A stretch of 64,000 nt of DNA. Origin: Candidatus Avimuribaculum pullicola (GTDB lineage Bacteria; Bacteroidota; Bacteroidia; Bacteroidales; Muribaculaceae). The notes below the pieces were generated by a model that worked only from the letters and a program-made list of their open reading frames with translations, did not search any database and was not told the origin of the DNA. The stretch is taken from NCBI GenBank assembly GCA_018716295.1, contig DVKC01000036.1, positions 1 to 64,000 on the forward strand, given 5' to 3'. Below are positions 17,877 through 27,503 of this stretch, one piece after another (position 1 is the stretch's first letter; each line of letters opens with the position of its first letter). The position numbers and the translations under genes are program-made.

Positions 17877-17904
17877 ACCCTTGGAGTTTCACAACGGCAA
17901 GGGT
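17877..17904 (-). terminator. Rho-independent terminator after the DUF4919 gene
   Basis: ACCCTTG (17877-17883) pairs with CAAGGGT (17898-17904). On the minus strand the stem is followed by a run of T (complement of 17872-17877). It lies about 67 bases past the stop of the gene at 17971-18669. Confidence 0.75.
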
Positions 17905-17970
17905 CTCATTAATAGTGCTATTATTTTCGAGTGCTATTATATTGATTGTTGTTACATTATGATCATCAGT

Positions 17971-18669
17971 TTACTGCTCGGGATATTTCTCCTTTGCCAC
18001 TTGCTTAATGCGAGTGGCATCGAAATAAAATCCTTCGGGCGAATCCTTTCCGCTCTTCTCGATGGTGATATAGTCGATGTTGTTTTCCAGCTCCGTGTGC
18101 CCCGTAGCAACATATCCCATCAAGTTCAAGAGATTATACTCATGCGCTGGCGAAATCACCACCCAAGGCTTCTCCTTGGTGCCGCTTCCCGACGATAGTA
18201 TAGCTGCCACAATGTGGTTGAGCTTATACTGGCGTATCGAAGCCAGAGTATTCTTCTCTTTTTCCCTGAGTGCAAAGATATAAAATTTCATTTGACTTAA
18301 ATCAAAAATATTGTCACGAAGTGTTAATTCTGCATATTTTATGATCGTGTCACACTCAGCGCGAGTAAATTCTTTCTTATAATAGAGCTCTTCGATGACA
18401 TCGGCATACTCCGAGGAGCGGAACGGATCGAAATCGTCTTGGAACGTGTAACCGTAATACAAGTAACGGTAATCGTCATATCCCAACACCGTGTCGTTGC
18501 TCAGGTATTTTTCCATTAGCTGCGGGTAGTAATGCCTTGACCGTGGATCGGATATTTGAGCATAAATCGAATCAAAATCCACTGGCTCCACCTCAATACG
18601 TCGAGGACTTGCCGACATCATCACGGCGAGAACCACTATTGCTGCTATTGATAATATAACCTGCCTCAT
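17971..18669 (-). CDS. DUF4919 domain protein, secreted
   Basis: This 232-residue protein has an N-terminal signal peptide (about residues 1-20, no lipobox) and a single domain resembling DUF4919. Typical pieces are DFDSIYAQISDPRSRHYYPQ, DYRYLYYGYTFQDDFDPF, IIKYAELTLRDNIFDLSQMK, FYIFALREKEKN and the C-terminal EGFYFDATRIKQVAKEKYPE. The family is largely restricted to Bacteroidota and has no established function; helical repeats are expected. The family name is from memory of the YLYYG...FDPF pattern. It is followed by a terminator and preceded by a membrane-protein gene on the same strand. Confidence 0.8.
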   Translation of the reverse strand: MRQVILSIAAIVVLAVMMSASPRRIEVEPVDFDSIYAQISDPRSRHYYPQLMEKYLSNDTVLGYDDYRYLYYGYTFQDDFDPFRSSEYADVIEELYYKKEFTRAECDTIIKYAELTLRDNIFDLSQMKFYIFALREKEKNTLASIRQYKLNHIVAAILSSGSGTKEKPWVVISPAHEYNLLNLMGYVATGHTELENNIDYITIEKSGKDSPEGFYFDATRIKQVAKEKYPEQ

Positions 18670-18692
18670 CGGTTGTCATCTCTTTTTGCGGT

Positions 18693-19205
18693 TCAGCCTC
18701 CGACAGCGACCATTTGATTTCTCAAAAGGCCCTCGATGGCTATCCCCGCAATCGCGGTTGAAACTATCGTTTTCAATCCGACGGCACAAAAGTAGTGAAT
18801 AAAAATGGAAAATGAAAATTTCACCCAACTTCCTTTCGGGGTGCGGGCATAAAAAAGTTGCCCCAGCAGTGTTCCAATTATAGCTGCAAGTATCATCATC
18901 GACGCATCAATCGACATACCCACCAACAACCCTGCAACAGCTCCGAGCAGCAAATAAATGTTGCCCCCACGCGAGCCATGCGGCTCTTGCCTCGGCGACA
19001 ACATAGCTATCCCGCAAGACAAGAGTGCAGCCGCGCCCCAAAACAGCAATGAGCTGTTAACCACATTGATATAGCAGACGTAATGAAGCAGAAGCAATCC
19101 TGCATATCCCACTAAAGTTGATAGCACGAAGTTACGAGCTTCAAATACAAGCCCAGCTAAAATCAACACACCACCAGCTATCGCCGCAACAATATTCATA
19201 TCCAT
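18693..19205 (-). CDS. Small integral membrane protein, unknown function
   Basis: This 170-residue, Gly/Ala/Leu-rich protein has about five predicted membrane helices: residues 4-20, 28-46, 52-68, 83-115 (possibly two) and 128-160. The glycine-zipper-like stretches (NIYLLLGAVAGLLVGMSI and IIGTLLGQLF) are reminiscent of DUF456 proteins, but I cannot assign the family with confidence. It lies 24 bases upstream of the DUF4919 gene and 73 bases downstream of the HD phosphodiesterase gene, so the three may be cotranscribed. No catalytic motif is visible. Confidence 0.75.
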   Translation of the reverse strand: MDMNIVAAIAGGVLILAGLVFEARNFVLSTLVGYAGLLLLHYVCYINVVNSSLLFWGAAALLSCGIAMLSPRQEPHGSRGGNIYLLLGAVAGLLVGMSIDASMMILAAIIGTLLGQLFYARTPKGSWVKFSFSIFIHYFCAVGLKTIVSTAIAGIAIEGLLRNQMVAVGG

Positions 19206-19277
19206 TCACACCTCCTGTCAATGAGGAAATCGACACCATTATTGCTTATCATACCCGTCATGACATTTTAACCTATT

Positions 19278-21326
19278 TTAAGAAGCCGACTGCTCCTTTT
19301 TAACCGCCTCGGGATATTTCACGCGCGAGTGGTACATCGTGCACAGACGCGATATGAAGCATTGTTTTATCTTCTCTACATCACGGAAACTTATAGGAGA
19401 ATCCTTCATCAACCCATCGGCTATCTGCGAATCGATAATGCGGTTGACAAGATTACTTATCGACTCGTCGCTATGGTCGGTAAGACTGCGCGATGCAGCC
19501 TCGGTCGAATCGGCCATCATGAGTATGCTCGTTTCCTTGGTGTTGGGATTCGGGCCTGGATAGGTGTATGGAGCAGGGTCGATTTCCTCGTCGGGATGCG
19601 CGTTGCAAGTGAGCGTGTAGAAATATTTTGCCTTGCCCGCACCATGGTGCTGTGCTATGAAGTCTTTTATCACCTGCGGCAACTTGGCCTTGTCGGCGCG
19701 TTTCAAGCCATTGGCCACATGGTCAATGATAATTTTTGCACTCACCTCGGGAGGCAAAGCCTTGTGTGGATTCTCGCCACGCTGGTTCTCGGTGAAGAAT
19801 GCCGGGTTATCGATTTTGCCAATGTCGTGGTATAGGGCCCCAGCCCTCACAAGTTGCACATTGGCTCCTATCACATGGGCAGCCTCGGCGGCAAGGTTCG
19901 ACACTTGCAGCGAGTGCTGGAACGTGCCAGGACATTTCTCAGACAACTCACGCAACAACGGCGTATTGACATCGGTAAGCTCGACGAGCGTAACAGTGGA
20001 AGTGAAGCCAAACAACTTCTCAACAAGGAAGATGAGTATATAGGCAAACGACAAGAACAACACGTTAAGCCCGAAGTAAAGGAATATGTGCCAATTAACA
20101 TTCTGCACATTGCCCTCGCTCACCACCTCCACCGCTGCATACGTGACAGCATAGGCCAGCAACACGTAAAGCGCACACTTGACAAGCTGTGAACGGCGCG
20201 AAAGCTCTTGCAACGTCATTATCGCCGTAATTCCCGATATAAATTGCAAGAAAATAAATTCCATGGGATATGGCACAATGATGGCACACAGCAACGTCAC
20301 TATGATGTGGGAGAACATTGCCGTGCGAGAGTCGTAGAACGTGGTGACAATGATGGGCAACACCGTGAACGGCATGACATACACGCCGACTGTGGGCAAT
20401 GCCACCATCACCGCATAGGATATCAACGTGAACACCGAAACAAATGTCACCAAGAACAACAGACGGCGCATGTCGTTGAACGTGCGGCTGCGGAAGAAAT
20501 ACAGGAACGTGTAAAAGCACAACAACAGCATCGTCACCACAGCTATCTGCCCGGCATAACGGTAATCGCGGCTTTTCACAGCCACATCGCGGGTGCTCTG
20601 CAAGCGTTCGTATTCACGCAATATTTCATAAATCTGCGGAGTGACAATCTCACCACGGTCAACGATGCGTTCCCCTTTCTGCTTCACTCCTATCGGGGCA
20701 AGTGCTTTCAAGTAAGACTGTTCAAGCAACCTATTTGATTCAACGCTGTCACGCACCACATTGGGGTGTAAAAATTGCGACATGCGCACGTTCTCAAATA
20801 CAATGCGAGCGTATGGCATGGGGAAAAGCGAGTCGAGCGTGGCATAGGCCTTACGCACCGACTTCATGCCAGCCGTCGAGTTCATCTGCGCCACATTCCC
20901 AACGATGAACCTGACACCCGGCAACTTTCCACTACTTATGCGTGCGTATGTGTCATTATCGACAATTCCGTCGTCATACAGCTTCTGCACGGCAGCAGTG
21001 ATGCGATTACTCAGGTCGGTAGTTGCCTGTGGCACTTGAGCCAACGCTTGGCTCAGGGCATTGACATTTTTCGACACCACAGCCTTGTCGCGCTTGTACA
21101 CTGGGACAAAAGTGCGGTCGATACTGTCGCGCTGGGCCGCGGCACTGGCCGAGTCCAAGTTGACGGGGATATCAAACGGGGCTGTCAGCAACGGGTAAGG
21201 CCACGGACGACCTATGGTATAATTGAAATCCTGATCACTCTCACGAGGGATAAAATAAGATATGACAACGATTGCCCCTATGAATAGAAGCAATCGCACA
21301 AAGCTTTTTTTTGAGAACTTAAACAT
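19278..21326 (-). CDS. 7TM-HD family phosphodiesterase (PgpH-like)
   Basis: This 682-residue protein has the 7TMR-HD architecture: an N-terminal membrane helix, a large extracytoplasmic 7TMR-HDED domain (about 50-255), seven membrane helices (about 265-450) and a C-terminal cytoplasmic HDIG domain. The metal-binding HD site is intact, with GTFQHSLQVSNLAAEAA, VRAGALYHDIGKIDNPAFF, HVANGL and IAQHHG. Characterised homologues (Listeria PgpH) hydrolyse cyclic di-AMP, so a nucleotide second-messenger role is likely. It lies 58 bases downstream of the rel gene, an arrangement that places two nucleotide-signal enzymes together. Confidence 0.92.
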   Translation of the reverse strand: MFKFSKKSFVRLLLFIGAIVVISYFIPRESDQDFNYTIGRPWPYPLLTAPFDIPVNLDSASAAAQRDSIDRTFVPVYKRDKAVVSKNVNALSQALAQVPQATTDLSNRITAAVQKLYDDGIVDNDTYARISSGKLPGVRFIVGNVAQMNSTAGMKSVRKAYATLDSLFPMPYARIVFENVRMSQFLHPNVVRDSVESNRLLEQSYLKALAPIGVKQKGERIVDRGEIVTPQIYEILREYERLQSTRDVAVKSRDYRYAGQIAVVTMLLLCFYTFLYFFRSRTFNDMRRLLFLVTFVSVFTLISYAVMVALPTVGVYVMPFTVLPIIVTTFYDSRTAMFSHIIVTLLCAIIVPYPMEFIFLQFISGITAIMTLQELSRRSQLVKCALYVLLAYAVTYAAVEVVSEGNVQNVNWHIFLYFGLNVLFLSFAYILIFLVEKLFGFTSTVTLVELTDVNTPLLRELSEKCPGTFQHSLQVSNLAAEAAHVIGANVQLVRAGALYHDIGKIDNPAFFTENQRGENPHKALPPEVSAKIIIDHVANGLKRADKAKLPQVIKDFIAQHHGAGKAKYFYTLTCNAHPDEEIDPAPYTYPGPNPNTKETSILMMADSTEAASRSLTDHSDESISNLVNRIIDSQIADGLMKDSPISFRDVEKIKQCFISRLCTMYHSRVKYPEAVKKEQSAS

Positions 21327-21384
21327 AATACAATTAAGAAAATGTTTTGTTGTATATCATTGTATATAAATGGCTTCAAGTGCG

Positions 21385-23616
21385 TCAATTGTTCATTCTC
21401 ACTGCCGATTTAACGCCTTTGACCGACTTAATCTTCTTACACAACGTGTTGACCACGCCCACATCTTCCACATCAACGTCAAGGTCGCACTTGAACACCC
21501 CGCCATCGGCGGCAATATCAAGGCGGCGTATGTATATGGCCAGGGTAGTAGAAATTATAGAAATGATTTCCTGCAATATACCCATGCGGTCGATACCCTC
21601 GACGTGCAACGATGCCGGGAACTTCTTGTTGCGCGTTTCCCACATGGTGGTGACTATGCGCCCACCGAAACTGCTCTTCAGACGCATACCTTCTTCGCAC
21701 GTGAGTTTATGTACTATAACATGGTTGTTTTCATCAACATACCCGAATACGTCATCGCCCGGTATCGGGTGGCAGCAATCAGCTATTATATAATTGCTCA
21801 CCCCATTCTCGGTGTGCAACAAATATGTTTTCTTGAAATCGACAGGTTGGGCTATTTCTGTCACGACAGGTTGCTTAGGCTGCTTACGCCGCAACGGATT
21901 TTTCAACAACCGAAAAAATCCGTTCGACTTCTGGCGCAACGGCTGTAGCAACTGGTCGGACAGCGCAATGTCGTCGCAGCCGATGCGGTAATACAGTTCT
22001 TCCTTGTTGGCAAGCTGTTGCGCGGCAAATATCTTGGTTATGTTCTCGTTGGTGAGTTCATATCCATGGGCTTTCATGTAATCGGCAAAACGCGCTTCGC
22101 CAGCCTCGACATACACTCGGCGTTCCTTGCGCAATGCCCATTTCAACCGGGTCTTCCCCTTCGCTGTAACCAAGAACCTTTCCCACTCGGCCTTGGGTTG
22201 CTGCGACTGCGACGTGAGCACTTCTACCTGGTCGCCACTTTGCAACTTGTGCGACAGCGGCACAAGGCGGTGGTTGACCTTGCCGGCAATGCAATGCACA
22301 CCAAGGTCGGTGTGCAGGTTGAACGCCATGTCGAGCACCGTCGAGTCTTTGGGCAACGTCAGCAGTTCGCCTTTGGGCGTGAACACCACAATCTCCGAGG
22401 CAAACAAATTAAGCTTTATCGTGTCGAGAAAATCAAGCGCATTAGGCTCGGGATTTTCCAATATGTCTTGTATGGTTTTGAGCCAGGTGGCGAGTTCCGA
22501 CTCCTCCTCACCCTCGCCAATCTTATACTTCCAGTGTGCAGCAAAGCCACGCTCGGCCATGTCGTCCATGCGCTTGCTGCGTATTTGCACCTCAATCCAG
22601 TTACCATCAGGGCCCATCACAGTCATGTGCAAAGCCCGATAGCCATTGGCCTTGGGAGTACTGAGCCAATCGCGGGTGCGATCGGGGTGCAGACGGTAAA
22701 GGTCGGTAATCTCTGAATATATGTTCCAGCATGTGCGCTTCTCATCAGCCTCGTTGGGGCAATCAAACACAATTCGCACCGCATACAAGTCATATACTTC
22801 TTCAAACGGTATGTGCTTGGTGTCCATCTTCTTCCAGATCGAGTACACCGACTTCACACGGGCTTTGATAGTGTATGCAAGCCCCATGGCATCGAGGCGT
22901 TCCTTGATAGGTTTGGCAAAAGTGTTGAAGATGTCGTTACGCCGTGCTTCGGTGGCAACAATTTTCTCGCTTATGGCTTTATAAGCCTCGGGGTGTTCAT
23001 ACTTGAAACTCAAGTCTTCAAGCTCTGTCTTTATTGCAAACAACCCCAAGCGATGGGCCAACGGCGCATAAATGTAAAGCGTTTCGCCTGCAATCTTGTA
23101 TTGTTTACTCGGAATCATCGAGCCAAGTGTACGCATATTATGCAGGCGGTCGGCAATCTTTATCAGCACTACGCGTATGTCGTTGTTCATCGTCAGCAGC
23201 AACTTGCGGAAATTCTCGGCTTGCGCCGAGGCCATGTTGCCAAATATTCCACCTGAAATCTTTGTCAACCCTTCGACAATCTGTGCTATCTTCTTACCGA
23301 ATTGCGACTCTATATCTTCTACCGTGTAATCAGTATCCTCTACCACATCGTGCAACAACGCAGCACATATCGACACCGAGCCAAGCCCTATCTCGCGGCT
23401 CACGATGCGTGCCACAGCAATAGGGTGCATGATGTACAATTCTCCCGAACGGCGGCGTATCCCCTTGTGAGCCTCCTTGGCAAACTTGTAGGCACGCTCT
23501 ATTATCTCGACCTTTTTACGGTGGTTACTAGCCATGTAGCCGTCGAGCAATTCCTTAAAAGCGGCTTCCACCATGCGGTCTTCCTCTTCGGGTGTGATTT
23601 TCTGTGCTTCCATCAT
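21385..23616 (-). CDS. Bifunctional (p)ppGpp synthetase/hydrolase (RelA/SpoT family)
   Basis: This is the stringent-response enzyme. Domains in order are the HD hydrolase (HPIAVARIVSREIGLG and the intact metal site ALLHDVVEDTDYT), the synthetase (YDLYAVRIVFDC, TPKANGYRALHMTVMGP, the conserved YRALH), TGS (VVFTPKGELLTLPKDSTVLD), a conserved central region with a Cys cluster (IADCCHPIPGDDVFGYV) and a C-terminal ACT domain (DRMGILQEIISIISTTL). Both catalytic domains look active. I chose the start at 23616 (about 743 residues); an ATG at 23661 is also possible, since the promoter box at 23675-23682 lies upstream of both. It is probably cotranscribed with the PgpH-like gene. Confidence 0.96.
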   Translation of the reverse strand: MMEAQKITPEEEDRMVEAAFKELLDGYMASNHRKKVEIIERAYKFAKEAHKGIRRRSGELYIMHPIAVARIVSREIGLGSVSICAALLHDVVEDTDYTVEDIESQFGKKIAQIVEGLTKISGGIFGNMASAQAENFRKLLLTMNNDIRVVLIKIADRLHNMRTLGSMIPSKQYKIAGETLYIYAPLAHRLGLFAIKTELEDLSFKYEHPEAYKAISEKIVATEARRNDIFNTFAKPIKERLDAMGLAYTIKARVKSVYSIWKKMDTKHIPFEEVYDLYAVRIVFDCPNEADEKRTCWNIYSEITDLYRLHPDRTRDWLSTPKANGYRALHMTVMGPDGNWIEVQIRSKRMDDMAERGFAAHWKYKIGEGEEESELATWLKTIQDILENPEPNALDFLDTIKLNLFASEIVVFTPKGELLTLPKDSTVLDMAFNLHTDLGVHCIAGKVNHRLVPLSHKLQSGDQVEVLTSQSQQPKAEWERFLVTAKGKTRLKWALRKERRVYVEAGEARFADYMKAHGYELTNENITKIFAAQQLANKEELYYRIGCDDIALSDQLLQPLRQKSNGFFRLLKNPLRRKQPKQPVVTEIAQPVDFKKTYLLHTENGVSNYIIADCCHPIPGDDVFGYVDENNHVIVHKLTCEEGMRLKSSFGGRIVTTMWETRNKKFPASLHVEGIDRMGILQEIISIISTTLAIYIRRLDIAADGGVFKCDLDVDVEDVGVVNTLCKKIKSVKGVKSAVRMNN

Positions 23617-23674
23617 AATGCGTTGTCTGGGTTTTCGGTTTATTTGTGATAATACACTCATGAAAATGAATATA

Positions 23675-23682
23675 CAAACATA
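23675..23682 (-). promoter_or_regulatory. -7 box for the rel gene
   Basis: Minus-strand TATGTTTG fits TAnnTTTG and lies 59 bases before the chosen start. Confidence 0.4.
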
Positions 23683-23739
23683 CAAAAAAAGTTGCTACAT
23701 TTCAACACTACGCCATTTTTTTCATTACGTTTTAGTGTT

Positions 23740-23792
23740 ATAATGCCAGCAATGCGCCACTGCACAATCTTGTGGCATATTGCTGGCATTAT
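23740..23792 (-). terminator. Long hairpin between rel and the MalY-type gene
   Basis: ATAATGCCAGCAAT (23740-23753) is an exact inverse complement of ATTGCTGGCATTAT (23779-23792), and an inner GCCAC/GTGGC pair extends the stem. It lies just downstream of the MalY-type stop on the minus strand and probably terminates that transcript, although no strong T tract follows. Confidence 0.65.
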
Positions 23793-23819
23793 ATGTATTG
23801 TAGCCGATACGGGGCAATG

Positions 23820-24998
23820 TCATATTTTGCCCACGGCTGCGGCAAGCTGCCCCATGGCTTTAATGATGACGCTGCGTGGCGATGCCACATTGAGCCTCAT
23901 GTGCCCTGCACCAGCCTTGCCAAACATTTCTCCGTCGTTGAGAGCCAACCCTGCCTTATTTACAAAAAGGTCTATAAGCTGTTCATGCCCAAGCCCGAGC
24001 GCAGTACAATCGAGCCACACAAGGAACGATGCTTCGGGGCGTATTGGCACCACTTGAGGCAATCGCTCAGCGCAAAAGGCCTCAACAGCCTCAATGTTGC
24101 GCTCAATATATGCCTTCACCTGGTCGAGCCACTCGCTACCGCACTTGTAAGCAGCTTCGGTCGCCACAGTAGAAACGAATTGCGGCTCGTTAAATTCATT
24201 GCCTTCGAGCCATGAAAAGAACCCTTCGCGCAATGCGGGATTTTTGACCACGCACCACGAACTTACCAAACCTGGCATGTTGAATGTCTTGGACGGTGCC
24301 GACAAAGTTACCGAAACTGCGGCAGCATCTTCACTCACGGCGGCAAACGGGTGGTGTTCGTGTCCGAACAGTGCCAAGTCGCCATGTATCTCGTCGCTCA
24401 CCACTATCACGCCATACTGCCGCGCCATCGTGGCCAACCGTTGCAACGTGGCAACATCCCAAGTTATCCCTATCGGATTATGCGGGTTGCACAGTATCAT
24501 CAAGCGTGGTTTCTCGGTCTGGAAGATACGCTCAAGCCCCTCAAGATCCATGGCATAATGTCCGTCACCCGTATGCAACAAACCATTGTTCACAACTTGC
24601 CTGCCATTCTTCTCGGGGACTATACGGAATGGGTGGTAAACAGGCTCCTGTATCACCACTTTGTCGCCTTTGTTGGTAAAATAATTCACCACAAATCCGA
24701 TGCCTTTCACAACACCTGGCATGTAGCACAATTCATCGCGGCCGAAATTAAAACCATACGAATTGCGTTCCCAGTCGATAATCGACTGCCAATACCCGTC
24801 ACTTGGGATAGCATATCCATAGATGCGGTGGTCGAGCCGCTGCTTCAGTGCCGCAGTTATTTCGGGACATACCTCAAAATCCATGTCGGCGACCCACAGC
24901 GGCAAGGCATCTTCCCTGCCGAAACGCTCCAGCACCCCGTCATGCTTCATCGAGCCGGTGCCACGCCGTTCCACTATTTTATCGAAGTTGTATATCAT
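23820..24998 (-). CDS. PLP-dependent C-S lyase, MalY/PatB family
   Basis: This is a fold-type I aminotransferase-like enzyme whose relatives cleave cystathionine or cysteine at the C-S bond. The 392-residue protein shows LPLWVADMDFEVCPEIT near the N-terminus, the substrate-site region PVYHPFRIVPEKNGR, MILCNPHNPIGITWDVA with the PLP-contact asparagine, VVSDEIHGDLALFGHEHHPF, and the Schiff-base lysine in SAPSKTFNMPGLVSSW (about residue 240). The start at 24998 is supported by a -7 box about 30 bases upstream and by the family N-terminus YNFDKIVERRGTGSMKHD. Whether it also represses transcription, as E. coli MalY does, is unknown. Confidence 0.95.
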   Translation of the reverse strand: MIYNFDKIVERRGTGSMKHDGVLERFGREDALPLWVADMDFEVCPEITAALKQRLDHRIYGYAIPSDGYWQSIIDWERNSYGFNFGRDELCYMPGVVKGIGFVVNYFTNKGDKVVIQEPVYHPFRIVPEKNGRQVVNNGLLHTGDGHYAMDLEGLERIFQTEKPRLMILCNPHNPIGITWDVATLQRLATMARQYGVIVVSDEIHGDLALFGHEHHPFAAVSEDAAAVSVTLSAPSKTFNMPGLVSSWCVVKNPALREGFFSWLEGNEFNEPQFVSTVATEAAYKCGSEWLDQVKAYIERNIEAVEAFCAERLPQVVPIRPEASFLVWLDCTALGLGHEQLIDLFVNKAGLALNDGEMFGKAGAGHMRLNVASPRSVIIKAMGQLAAAVGKI

Positions 24999-25027
24999 AA
25001 GAGTTTCGTTTTTTGGTTGGATTGCTG

Positions 25028-25035
25028 CAAAATTA
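25028..25035 (-). promoter_or_regulatory. -7 box for the MalY-type gene
   Basis: Minus-strand TAATTTTG, 30 bases before the ATG at 24998, fits TAnnTTTG. Confidence 0.5.
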
Positions 25036-25080
25036 CACAACAACATCGAATAATCCCACACGCGGCCGTCATTTCTGCCG

Positions 25081-26397
25081 TTACTGGTGTCTGAGCCAGT
25101 CGAAGCTGTACCGCACAGGCTCGTCATCGTCGTCCCAATACACATAGAACGCCTCCTCACCCTGGCTGTCCTGCTTGTAGTATGTCAAGCCCTCACATGC
25201 CGATATTACCGTGTCCCCATCGCCGTCAACCACAGTCCATTTTCCCGACGGCAGCTTGACAAGATAATACACTGGCGAGCTATAATCATACACGCTCCTC
25301 AACCAGCATTCGCTCGAAAAATCGGCAAAGGTGGTATGTTGCAAGAAGTCGTTCGAAAAGACTGTGATAACGTCGCCGGCAAATATGTAGTAGGTCTTGC
25401 CCGTAGTTGAAAACTCGTTGGTGTAGCACGTCACATCTTCGCCGCCCTCGGCCATCAGATTGCCACCCTCGTCGATAATGCCATATTTGTCCGATGAATA
25501 TCTCACCTTCAGCAGCTTCTTGTCGCTAAAGGCGAATATCTCCACAATCTCGCCAAAATCATCTGTATCATCGACAAGCAGTCCCAGCTCGTCGAGCAGC
25601 ACATATCCGCCATCGCCGTCCCGGCCGACGGCCTTGTCGCCCCAATATTCAAGCGACTTGTATTTATACGACACCACCATATCGCCACCGTCGGCCACTA
25701 TCCCACTGCGGCCGTTGCGCTGCTCGATAGAGCAACACGAGCGGATAGTTTCACCCATTGGAATGATAAACCTTCGCTTGTCGAGCGAGTACAGCCCATA
25801 GTCATAGTCGCCGCGTGTGTCGTTCCATTCCTCGATGCGCACCTTGTCATCGCCGACAAATTCAATCTCGTCATAATCCTTAAAGAACACTTTATTACCG
25901 AAGCGGTCATACAAGTTGTTGCCATACCGATCCAAGACGTAGTCGCCTTCATATTCGTGCGCGCCGTAATTCTCGTCGATGTAAGTAAGCGTGAATATAC
26001 TCACGGCCACGAACGGCAACCACAGAAACGGATAATAATACCCGCGACGGGCCACCAAGAATATGCACCACAACAGCAGGACACAAGATGCCATCATGGC
26101 ATACAGGAAAGGATCTATATCCAGCACATCGAATGAAAAGAGTACCAGAATTATTACAGGAAACCACGGCGAGGCCACACTCAGTATATATTTCGCAATT
26201 TTTCTCTTGAACAACCGGCTCGGCACCAACGAAATGCCAAGCAAGAAGCAAAACGAGAAAAACAAGAGCAGGATTGCCGGCAAGACTACCACACCTAACC
26301 CTGTCAGCCAGGCAAGAAACGGAAATGCCACAGTCCCCACATACGTCCAAAAGGCAATGAACACAATCAAGCCCACCGTTATTATCAACGCTTTCAT
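25081..26397 (-). CDS. Membrane protein with a WG-repeat-like C-terminal domain
   Basis: The 438-residue protein has about five N-terminal membrane helices (roughly residues 3-20, 28-55, 72-88, 92-112, 118-138). A large, mostly beta C-terminal part follows, with degenerate repeats of the WG type: YVLDRYGNNLYDRFGNKVFF, YGLYSLDKRRFIIPMGE, GRSGIVADGGDMVVSYKY, KYGIIDEGGNLMAEGG and KWTVVDGDGDTVISACE. The region is acidic, rich in Asp and Tyr. I chose the ATG at 26397, because the in-frame extension upstream runs into the next gene. It lies 17 bases downstream of the CD225-like gene, so the two are probably cotranscribed. Function unknown. Confidence 0.8.
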   Translation of the reverse strand: MKALIITVGLIVFIAFWTYVGTVAFPFLAWLTGLGVVVLPAILLLFFSFCFLLGISLVPSRLFKRKIAKYILSVASPWFPVIILVLFSFDVLDIDPFLYAMMASCVLLLWCIFLVARRGYYYPFLWLPFVAVSIFTLTYIDENYGAHEYEGDYVLDRYGNNLYDRFGNKVFFKDYDEIEFVGDDKVRIEEWNDTRGDYDYGLYSLDKRRFIIPMGETIRSCCSIEQRNGRSGIVADGGDMVVSYKYKSLEYWGDKAVGRDGDGGYVLLDELGLLVDDTDDFGEIVEIFAFSDKKLLKVRYSSDKYGIIDEGGNLMAEGGEDVTCYTNEFSTTGKTYYIFAGDVITVFSNDFLQHTTFADFSSECWLRSVYDYSSPVYYLVKLPSGKWTVVDGDGDTVISACEGLTYYKQDSQGEEAFYVYWDDDDEPVRYSFDWLRHQ

Positions 26398-26414
26398 ATT
26401 ACACCTCGTGAGAA

Positions 26415-26714
26415 TTAAATATAATGCGACACATACACCACTACCGCGAGCAATGCCAGCCCAAGCAATATGCCAAGCACAAACGTCGCCCAAGTCCACC
26501 CACGAGCCTTTGCCGCAGCTTTCTCAGCTTCTTTTTCACGATTGCACTCCCATAGCTTGCCCACTTTGTTGGAATATAACACGGCAATTATGCCTGTAGG
26601 GAAAAAACAGAAAAATGCCGACAACACCGCCCACAAATGGAAATTGTCTGGCATGGATTTACCAGGTTCTTTGCCTGGATCCATATTGATAAACTCGTTA
26701 TGAAAATCTCCCAT
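26415..26714 (-). CDS. CD225/dispanin-like small membrane protein
   Basis: This 99-residue protein resembles the CD225/dispanin (IFITM-like) family: two hydrophobic segments (about 26-47 and 73-96) flanking a charged loop. The first carries HLWAVLSAFFCFFPTGIIAV followed by LYSNKVGKLWECN, and then KAAAKARGWTWATFVLGIL, the family's usual order. Bacterial members are common in Bacteroidota and usually uncharacterised. It heads a two-gene unit with the WG-repeat membrane protein downstream. Confidence is good for the family and nil for function. Confidence 0.85.
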   Translation of the reverse strand: MGDFHNEFINMDPGKEPGKSMPDNFHLWAVLSAFFCFFPTGIIAVLYSNKVGKLWECNREKEAEKAAAKARGWTWATFVLGILLGLALLAVVVYVSHYI

Positions 26715-26798
26715 AAATCTTTTGATTTAAAACCGTTGGCAGGAGAATGACACCTGACCAAACCTCAACTCTCAGCCAAGCCAAACGCCGGCACACCA

Positions 26799-26806
26799 CA
26801 AAATTA
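26799..26806 (-). promoter_or_regulatory. -7 box for the CD225-like gene
   Basis: Minus-strand TAATTTTG fits TAnnTTTG and lies about 85 bases before the gene. Confidence 0.4.
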
Positions 26807-26861
26807 CAAATTTCACTTAATAACAACAAAAATATCCACATTTAGCCATAGTGAATAGCTC

Positions 26862-27503
26862 TCACTTGTTCCAAATGATGTTATTTTTAAAATCTTCACT
26901 CAGGTTATAATCACAAACAATCCAATATTTAAAGCCCAACAATTCCTTGTCAATCGACAAATCGTCAACCACAATATTACGGTTTCTCTCAGTAGGTTCG
27001 ATAAGATAGGCGTTGACTTTTCTCATAAAACTTATCACTTTCTGTTTGGCTTCGTTGAAGAATCTTTCTTCTTTCAACTTCCGTGGCTTTGTATCACTTT
27101 TCCCATTATAAAGCAAATTAAGCATACGGACAGTATTATTATGCTGTTCGTCGTCAACAAAAGTTACAAAAGCCGCCTTGTTTTGCTCAAAATCTATTCG
27201 TTGGCTTATCTCACATTCTATATTGGCAGTCAATGGATAGACATTGTTATCAAATGAATTAAGTTTTTTCTGATTACAATACCGACACGATAAGAACAGG
27301 TTCGTCCATTCCTGCACCAATTCAGGAAAATTGTTTTCGCTCTTGAAATGTTCTATCTCATAATCAGTCACAAGTTTCCGTTCGCAGATATAGCATTTTT
27401 CGTGCTGGTCTGCCAGCAACTGCGCATATACATCCACTCCATTGTACTGCTTAGTCTTCAACAGAGAAGCTGGCACATTGGAACTCTTCTTTTCCCTTAT
27501 CAT
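26862..27503 (-). CDS. HNH endonuclease, PtuB-like (first Septu-like module)
   Basis: This 213-residue protein has an HNH nuclease core with zinc-binding cysteines at residues 37-85: EKCYICERKLVTDYEIEHFK, then NLFLSCRYCNQKKLNSFDN. The two CxxC pairs and the EIEH motif match the small HNH partner of Septu-type systems (PtuB). The region after the core is helical and of unknown role. It overlaps the stop of the upstream ATPase gene by four bases (ATGA), so the pair is translationally coupled. Both genes are more AT-rich than their surroundings and look horizontally acquired. The Septu assignment rests on domain pairing and order, not on a search. Confidence 0.85.
   Translation of the reverse strand: MIREKKSSNVPASLLKTKQYNGVDVYAQLLADQHEKCYICERKLVTDYEIEHFKSENNFPELVQEWTNLFLSCRYCNQKKLNSFDNNVYPLTANIECEISQRIDFEQNKAAFVTFVDDEQHNNTVRMLNLLYNGKSDTKPRKLKEERFFNEAKQKVISFMRKVNAYLIEPTERNRNIVVDDLSIDKELLGFKYWIVCDYNLSEDFKNNIIWNK

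Noticed and set aside
17863-18198. A 111-codon plus-strand frame across the DUF4919 gene
   Set aside because: It overlaps a clear gene on the other strand, starts within a terminator and shows no recognisable pattern.
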